Of a stretch of DNA of 17,267 bases, positions 13,366-17,267 are shown piece by piece. Origin of the DNA: Candidatus Gastranaerophilales bacterium (GTDB taxonomy: Bacteria > Cyanobacteriota > Vampirovibrionia > Gastranaerophilales > Gastranaerophilaceae); NCBI GenBank assembly GCA_021199975.1, contig JAJQHF010000092.1, positions 1 through 17,267 of the forward strand, in the 5' to 3' direction. The notes under the pieces were generated by a model. That model was not told the DNA's origin, ran no database searches, and saw only the letters and a program-made list of their open reading frames with translations. Position numbers and translations under genes: made by a program. How positions within the stretch are numbered: position 1 is the first letter of the stretch; each line of letters opens with the position of its first letter.

Positions 13366-14985
13366 ATGTCTGAAATCAATTCATTAATTGCAAATTATCT
13401 GCAAGCAAATCCAACTGCGGATGTATCGGATATTGTTGATAAAATGAAAAATATTAAAGAATCATTATGGGAAAATGACTGTATAACGTCAAAATCTATT
13501 TTTAATTATGGTGATGACGGAGTAGCTTCAAAAGAAGAATTCTTAGAAATTATGAGCAATGCTACAGGTAAAGACAGTAGTGAAATTGAAGATGACGTCA
13601 ATTTATTATTTGATATTTTAAATTCAGAATCTGATGACGATGTTCTTACTTCTGACGAATTAGGATACTTTGGTTCTTCCTTTGATAGTTGGAATCACCT
13701 TTCTTCAATTGATGAAAATACAATAAATGAGACTTTAGCAGCATCATCATCTTCTTCTGAAGATGAAGAAATTGAAACTACAGGAACTAGTGAAGACTCT
13801 GATAACTCTTCAACATCTTCTTTATCTGAAAGTGAAATTGCAGATATAGCACAAAGTATTGTGGATGGCACAGCAAGTATTGACGACTATTACGGTACTG
13901 TATCAAGTGATGATTATACGGCTATACAAGCTAAAGTTGAGGAATTACAATCATCAGACGAAGACACAGATGTCAATGAAGACACAGATGTCGATGACGA
14001 TACGGATGTTAATGACGATACAGACGTAGACGATGATACAGAAGATGAAGATACAACTACAACAACAGATACAACCACTGTTGACAGTGTGAAAACGCAA
14101 ATAGAAAGTATTGTTTTAGCAAGTGATTCTGATTCTTACACATGTCCGGAGGATGTAATTGCCGAATTGGAAGCTTCTGGCAATTATGATGCAGACTTTA
14201 TAGCAGAACTGCGTAATTCATATATTACATATTCAGATGAAGATGAAGAAAAAATTAGTACGAAGCTGCAGGTATTGCAAATGATAGATTCAGGAGCAAC
14301 AAGAGAAGATGCAATTGCGGCACTGCAAGAAAATTCAGAAATCGGCGATCCGGTAACAGATTCAACAACTGAATTATCGTCTGCACCAAAAGGGAATTTA
14401 ACTGAAACAGCAGTAAAGTATGATGCAGAAAAATTACATGATGCGATGAAAGGAGATAAAACAGATTTCTTATTTGGTTTAGGCACTAATGAAGAAGCAA
14501 TGGATGAATTGTTTAATGATGAAAGTTTAACTTCCTCTGATTGGGTAAGTATTATGTCACAATACAGTGCAACATACGGTTCTGCACTGGTTTCCGATAT
14601 AGATTGGGATTATGTTGACGGTTCAGAAAAACAAACAGAATATTATGAAAAAATAGTTGATAACTTATTGTCTGAAATTGATGCCGGGAATGAAGAAGCT
14701 TTAACTGTATTATGTCAACAAATTCATGGTGCTACAGCAGGTCAGATAGGTACGGCAGATGAATTTATGGAAATATTATTCGAAAATATAAGCGACGAAG
14801 ATTTATATAAAGTTTACTCAGCCTATAGTAATGCAACAGAAGGTAGTGATTTGATCAAAGATATTAAAAAGGATTACCAGAATGGCGGCATTTTTGGATT
14901 TATTGCCGGAACCGATAAAACAGGTTCGGGATATATAACCAAAATAGATGAAGCTATTAATAAGTACGGCAGAGAAGAAGAATAA
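13366..14985 (+). CDS. Acidic EF-hand-like protein with two annexin-like repeats
   Basis: Protein of 539 residues, strongly acidic, without signal peptide or membrane segment. Residues about 35-105 hold two degenerate EF-hand-like loops: NYGDDGVASKEE, and SESDDDVLTSDE 40-odd residues later. A Ser/Asp/Glu-rich middle includes five hexads of the DTDVND type. The C-terminal third has two repeats like annexin repeats. The first (353-430) has DAEKLHDAMKG, GLGTNEE (371-377), Tyr-Gly and Asp413 39 residues after the GT. The second (446-512) has GQIGTADEFMEILF (459-472) and LIKDIKKDYQNG. The annexin consensus AMKGxGTDE...YG..L..DI..D binds calcium and acidic phospholipid. The first copy carries about seven extra residues (DKTDFLF) inside the AMKG-GT loop. 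Calcium-dependent membrane binding is therefore inferred, not shown. A good SD and its own promoter suggest a single-gene unit. Confidence 0.7.
   Translation: MSEINSLIANYLQANPTADVSDIVDKMKNIKESLWENDCITSKSIFNYGDDGVASKEEFLEIMSNATGKDSSEIEDDVNLLFDILNSESDDDVLTSDELGYFGSSFDSWNHLSSIDENTINETLAASSSSSEDEEIETTGTSEDSDNSSTSSLSESEIADIAQSIVDGTASIDDYYGTVSSDDYTAIQAKVEELQSSDEDTDVNEDTDVDDDTDVNDDTDVDDDTEDEDTTTTTDTTTVDSVKTQIESIVLASDSDSYTCPEDVIAELEASGNYDADFIAELRNSYITYSDEDEEKISTKLQVLQMIDSGATREDAIAALQENSEIGDPVTDSTTELSSAPKGNLTETAVKYDAEKLHDAMKGDKTDFLFGLGTNEEAMDELFNDESLTSSDWVSIMSQYSATYGSALVSDIDWDYVDGSEKQTEYYEKIVDNLLSEIDAGNEEALTVLCQQIHGATAGQIGTADEFMEILFENISDEDLYKVYSAYSNATEGSDLIKDIKKDYQNGGIFGFIAGTDKTGSGYITKIDEAINKYGREEE
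13963..14052 (+). repeat. Five 18-bp units encoding an acidic hexapeptide array
   Basis: In-frame units at 13963, 13981, 13999, 14017 and 14035 encode DTDVNE, DTDVDD, DTDVND, DTDVDD and DTEDED. Third-base differences between units show the array is not brand new. Alternate acidic residues could bind Ca2+ weakly or act as a flexible spacer. Confidence 0.85.
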
Positions 14986-14991
14986 ACCAAG

Positions 14992-15021
14992 AAAAGACGG
15001 AACTATTACAGTCCGTCTTTT
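14992..15021. terminator. Bidirectional intrinsic terminator between convergent genes
   Basis: AAAAGACGGA (14992-15001) pairs perfectly with TCCGTCTTTT (15012-15021) around a ten-base loop. T runs follow on both strands. The stop codon of the minus-strand gene (15006-15008) lies in the loop and its last codons in the stem. Confidence 0.9.
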
Positions 15022-16562
15022 TTGTATTTAATGTTTGTATAAAATACTGTTTTATTATAATACTCATCATCAGGTATAGGGTATAAATATTTTTCTTTGA
15101 CTTTTTTTGCGGGGACAAAAACTCCTGACAGATTATTTTCAAATACTATTTTCCAATCGTGGTGTTCTGCTATTTTTTTGTAAACAGGGTATTTTTTTTC
15201 TATTACCATTACATCAGGTTTATAGGTTCTTATTATTTTATCCCAATCATTTTTTAAAAGATGAAAATCTTTCATTTCCAACAGCAATTTAGGGTCATAT
15301 ACTTCCTCATATCTTCCATCCATTGCAATTAAATTATTAGGGTACAGCTTATATGCGGCATAACTGCCCCAATCAAAATTTATAAATAATTTTCCTTTTA
15401 GATTATTTATTCTTATAAATTCAATGGCAAAACGGGGATATTCCGTTTCTGTTATCCTTATCTCTTTATTTTTTGCAATCAATACAGGCAGGGTTATTAT
15501 TAATAAAAGAAAATAAACAGTTATTTCCTTTGCTAAACAAAAACCGTCTATAAAATTTTTGTTTTCTATTTTTAAAGCTTTTCTTATAAAACTCATAAAA
15601 GAATTAAATAAAAAATAGAATTCATCATAAAGAAGAGTTCCTGCGGTAAATATAAAGAAAGTTTGATGTCTGATATGGGTTATTGAAAGATACGCAGTTA
15701 TCAATACCAGCATTATTTTTGTTTTATCAAGAGTATTATATTTAATTTTATTTTTAATAATATATAAAATCTGAGTCAAAAGCATTACGGCAAGGTATAT
15801 TTTATACCTTAAATACTCTTTTATATTGTGTAAATCAAAAGGACTTGTCCATTCAGAAATAAAACTCCTGTCCATGCCTGCCGCAAAAAACAAAAATTTA
15901 ACATAATTTACTCCGTACGGATTTACAAATAAAGCAATGAAACAGCCAAAAAAAGTATAAATATACTCTTTAAAGCTTTTTTTATTAAGAAATTCCCCTA
16001 TTGTATATATCCCTAATAAACCTAAGCCGCTTATACATCCGCCGTGGATATTTCCCCATAACACCATTAAAAAGGGAAGTATAATAAGCTCTTTCTTTTT
16101 ACCCAAACGAGCCCTTTCCAAAATATACACAAATATTGAAAAAAACAAACAGGTAAAAAGTAAACACCTTGTTATTGACCCTAATGTTTTTTGTACTGCT
16201 AAAAACATCAGTGCATAATATAAAATATTATAAGATATTGATGACTTTGGTTTTCTTAATTCAACGGTTTTATAGCACATAAATACGGTAAATGCCGCTA
16301 ATAAACCTTTAATAATAATCAGACCGTTATTACCGAAATATTTTAAAGCAAGATAAAAGAATACACTTGCGCCCCATTCATGGTCATACCAAGTATGTGT
16401 AGGGGTATAAGAAAGGAAATCATGTTTTAAGACACTTAAATTCTCAACAGTAAATCCTCCGGCTATAAGTCTTGCCCATAAATCATTATCAGGAAAGTTA
16501 TGAAAACAGCACATTCCCATACAAAATATAAAAATTGTTAATATAAATAGTATCTTTTTCAT
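15006..16562 (-). CDS. GT-C-like polytopic membrane protein
   Basis: Membrane protein of 518 residues with about ten to twelve hydrophobic segments and a soluble C-terminal part. Near the N-terminus, after the first segment, are PDNDLWARLIAGG (24-36) and FLSYTPTHTWYDHEWGAS (49-66). This acidic-loop arrangement resembles GT-C glycosyltransferases and the uncharacterised membrane proteins related to them. Further on, LWGNIHGGCISGLGLLGIY and FVNPYGVNY are typical of that group. The C-terminal region (YPRFAIEFIRINNLKGKLF, DWGSYAAYKLYP, AMDGRYEEVYD) is outside the membrane and well conserved in proteins I recall with this layout. Sugar transfer to envelope glycans is possible but unproven. It starts 9 bp after the stop of the small secreted gene, so both form one unit; no clear SD is seen. 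Its 3' end overlaps the bidirectional terminator. Confidence 0.75.
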   Translation of the reverse strand: MKKILFILTIFIFCMGMCCFHNFPDNDLWARLIAGGFTVENLSVLKHDFLSYTPTHTWYDHEWGASVFFYLALKYFGNNGLIIIKGLLAAFTVFMCYKTVELRKPKSSISYNILYYALMFLAVQKTLGSITRCLLFTCLFFSIFVYILERARLGKKKELIILPFLMVLWGNIHGGCISGLGLLGIYTIGEFLNKKSFKEYIYTFFGCFIALFVNPYGVNYVKFLFFAAGMDRSFISEWTSPFDLHNIKEYLRYKIYLAVMLLTQILYIIKNKIKYNTLDKTKIMLVLITAYLSITHIRHQTFFIFTAGTLLYDEFYFLFNSFMSFIRKALKIENKNFIDGFCLAKEITVYFLLLIITLPVLIAKNKEIRITETEYPRFAIEFIRINNLKGKLFINFDWGSYAAYKLYPNNLIAMDGRYEEVYDPKLLLEMKDFHLLKNDWDKIIRTYKPDVMVIEKKYPVYKKIAEHHDWKIVFENNLSGVFVPAKKVKEKYLYPIPDDEYYNKTVFYTNIKYKKDGL

Positions 16563-16571
16563 TGCTTTTGA

Positions 16572-17132
16572 TTATTTCTTATTTTTTTCTTTTAATTTTA
16601 AAACAACAATACCGTCTGCTTCAACATTAAAATCCTTCCCTTTTTCAACGTATGTAAGAGGTGTACTTTCATATAAATTTTTTCCTGCGGATTCTAATCT
16701 TGTTTCGTTTTCATTAGGCTTTATAAGCCCTTTAGATACTGCAACAGCTTGTGAAAATCCCGGAATTTTTAAAATTTGTCCGGCTATAACAATCCCTGCT
16801 TTTTTTGCAAGACTTTGTAAGTCTTTCGGAGAAGAGGCGCTCATTTTACCTTCCATTGTTTTATATTCAATTTTGTAATAGCCGTCTCGTTTGCCTCTTT
16901 TTGGTTTTACATATCTTTTTATTCTAACATATATATTCTCACCCTCTGAAAAACATATATCAGTTGAACATTTTTCAATATTAAAAACCAAAAGATTAAT
17001 TGTTTGATTGATTTTTATGTTTTTATTATTTATGTGCTCCGGAGTTACTGCATAAATCGTATCCGCTAATATTTCAGCTCTTGCCGCAATTGATGAGAAC
17101 ATAAGCATTAATAATACAAGAATATATTTCAT
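16572..17132 (-). CDS. Small secreted protein of unknown family
   Basis: Protein of 186 residues with a signal peptide (Lys2, hydrophobic 3-15, cleavage after ARA at 19). The mature part starts with strands (ILADTIYAVTPEHI, INQTINLLVFNIE) and has two cysteines six apart (KCSTDICF) that could form a disulfide. A basic segment RYVKPKRGKRDGYYKIEY follows, then a small-residue helix KKAGIVIAGQIL and a final strand pair (LTYVEKGKDFNVEADGIVVLKLK). The overall order (strands, small-residue helix, last strand with a KGKD or ANED turn before a VxLK end) recalls the C-terminal domain of the SLH protein in this window (GVNYKARANEDILIELK), but the match is weak. It leads a unit with the GT-C-like protein 9 bp downstream. 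GGGAG lies about 14 bases before the ATG. Confidence 0.7.
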   Translation of the reverse strand: MKYILVLLMLMFSSIAARAEILADTIYAVTPEHINNKNIKINQTINLLVFNIEKCSTDICFSEGENIYVRIKRYVKPKRGKRDGYYKIEYKTMEGKMSASSPKDLQSLAKKAGIVIAGQILKIPGFSQAVAVSKGLIKPNENETRLESAGKNLYESTPLTYVEKGKDFNVEADGIVVLKLKEKNKK

Positions 17133-17162
17133 CTTTTTTACAACTTCTCCCTTTATGTAATA

Positions 17163-17168
17163 ATTATA
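17163..17168 (-). promoter_or_regulatory. Candidate -10 box for the secreted protein/GT-C unit
   Basis: A perfect TATAAT reads on the minus strand at 17168-17163, giving a predicted start at about 17156 and a 24-base leader that includes GGGAG. The -35 region is only a T-rich tract. Confidence 0.4.
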
Positions 17169-17186
17169 ACATTTATAAAAAAATAA

Positions 17187-17217
17187 AAAAAAGAAACAGT
17201 TTATCTGTTTCTTTTTT
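17187..17217. terminator. Intrinsic terminator, usable on both strands
   Basis: AAAAAAGAAACAG (17187-17199) pairs perfectly with CTGTTTCTTTTTT (17205-17217) around loop TTTAT. It probably ends a minus-strand gene lying mostly beyond the right edge; an open frame in that sense ends with TAA at 17239-17237, but only nine codons of it are inside the window. Confidence 0.75.
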
Positions 17218-17267
17218 GATATTATCTATTATTTACTTATCTTATCATCTCATTAATTATATTAATT

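Noticed and set aside
14184..14486. Minus-strand open frame opposite the annexin-like gene
   Set aside because: No ribosome site or recognisable protein; a shadow of the plus-strand acidic gene.
17237..17266. C-terminal end of a minus-strand gene at the right edge (about nine codons, ending at TAA 17237-17239)
   Set aside because: Too short to support as coding, although the terminator at 17187-17217 makes such a gene plausible.
17232..17267. A second sequencing adapter at the right end
   Set aside because: Alignment with the reverse complement of the Nextera adapters gives only scattered matches around ATCTC, no better than chance.
1..17267. CRISPR array, tRNA, rRNA, intact transposase or integrase
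   Set aside because: No regularly spaced repeats, cloverleaf-like segment, rRNA sequence or recombinase motif was seen on either strand.

Overview
The window is an AT-rich bacterial segment of 17.3 kb with twelve genes or gene remnants. Secreted proteins have ordinary signal peptides, one surface protein has three S-layer-homology (SLH) repeats followed by a glycine-zipper domain, glutamate synthase is split into three polypeptides, and several genes lack a Shine-Dalgarno (SD) site. This fits a gut Vampirovibrionia/Melainabacteria (Gastranaerophilales-like) genome. That placement is inferred from gene style only; no rRNA or ribosomal marker is present. Positions 1-46 look like a damaged Illumina Nextera adapter, so the left edge is probably a contig end and the first gene is probably incomplete.

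Layout. Left minus-strand block (41-3297): a TPR-repeat protein followed by a GT39-type membrane glycosyltransferase, 8 bp apart. Next minus-strand block (3451-5085): two genes that share an N-terminal leader (an IQNIK box, then GKKK and a hydrophobic segment). One is a coiled-coil protein with MORN-like sequence, interrupted by a frameshift at a run of seven G (minus-strand C). The other is a collapsed remnant that joins this leader to the C-terminal half of an ADP-ribosyltransferase. Upstream lie a gene-free stretch with a GC-rich palindrome (5242-5272) and a small secreted protein (5391-5681). A divergent promoter region separates that protein from the plus-strand SLH gene.

Centre, plus strand: the SLH protein (5896-7257) ends at a strong terminator. 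A HEAT-repeat protein and a nitroreductase follow as a two-gene unit (7339-9140). Then comes the glutamate synthase operon (9274-13090): a glutamine amidotransferase subunit, a ferredoxin-FMN synthase subunit and a GXGXG-ferredoxin subunit. Together they should move glutamine amide nitrogen onto 2-oxoglutarate, taking electrons through up to four 4Fe-4S clusters. No NADPH-oxidising small subunit (gltD) is present.

Right part: a very acidic cytosolic protein (13366-14985) with two degenerate EF-hand loops, an Asp/Thr hexapeptide array and two C-terminal repeats resembling annexin repeats. It converges, through a bidirectional terminator, on a minus-strand pair: a small secreted protein and a GT-C-like polytopic membrane protein.

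The most notable observations are the annexin-like repeats, the homopolymer-interrupted leader family with its ADP-ribosyltransferase remnant, the ferredoxin-fused three-part glutamate synthase, and three SD-less genes whose TATAAT-like box lies 6-8 bases before the start codon, which points to leaderless mRNAs.
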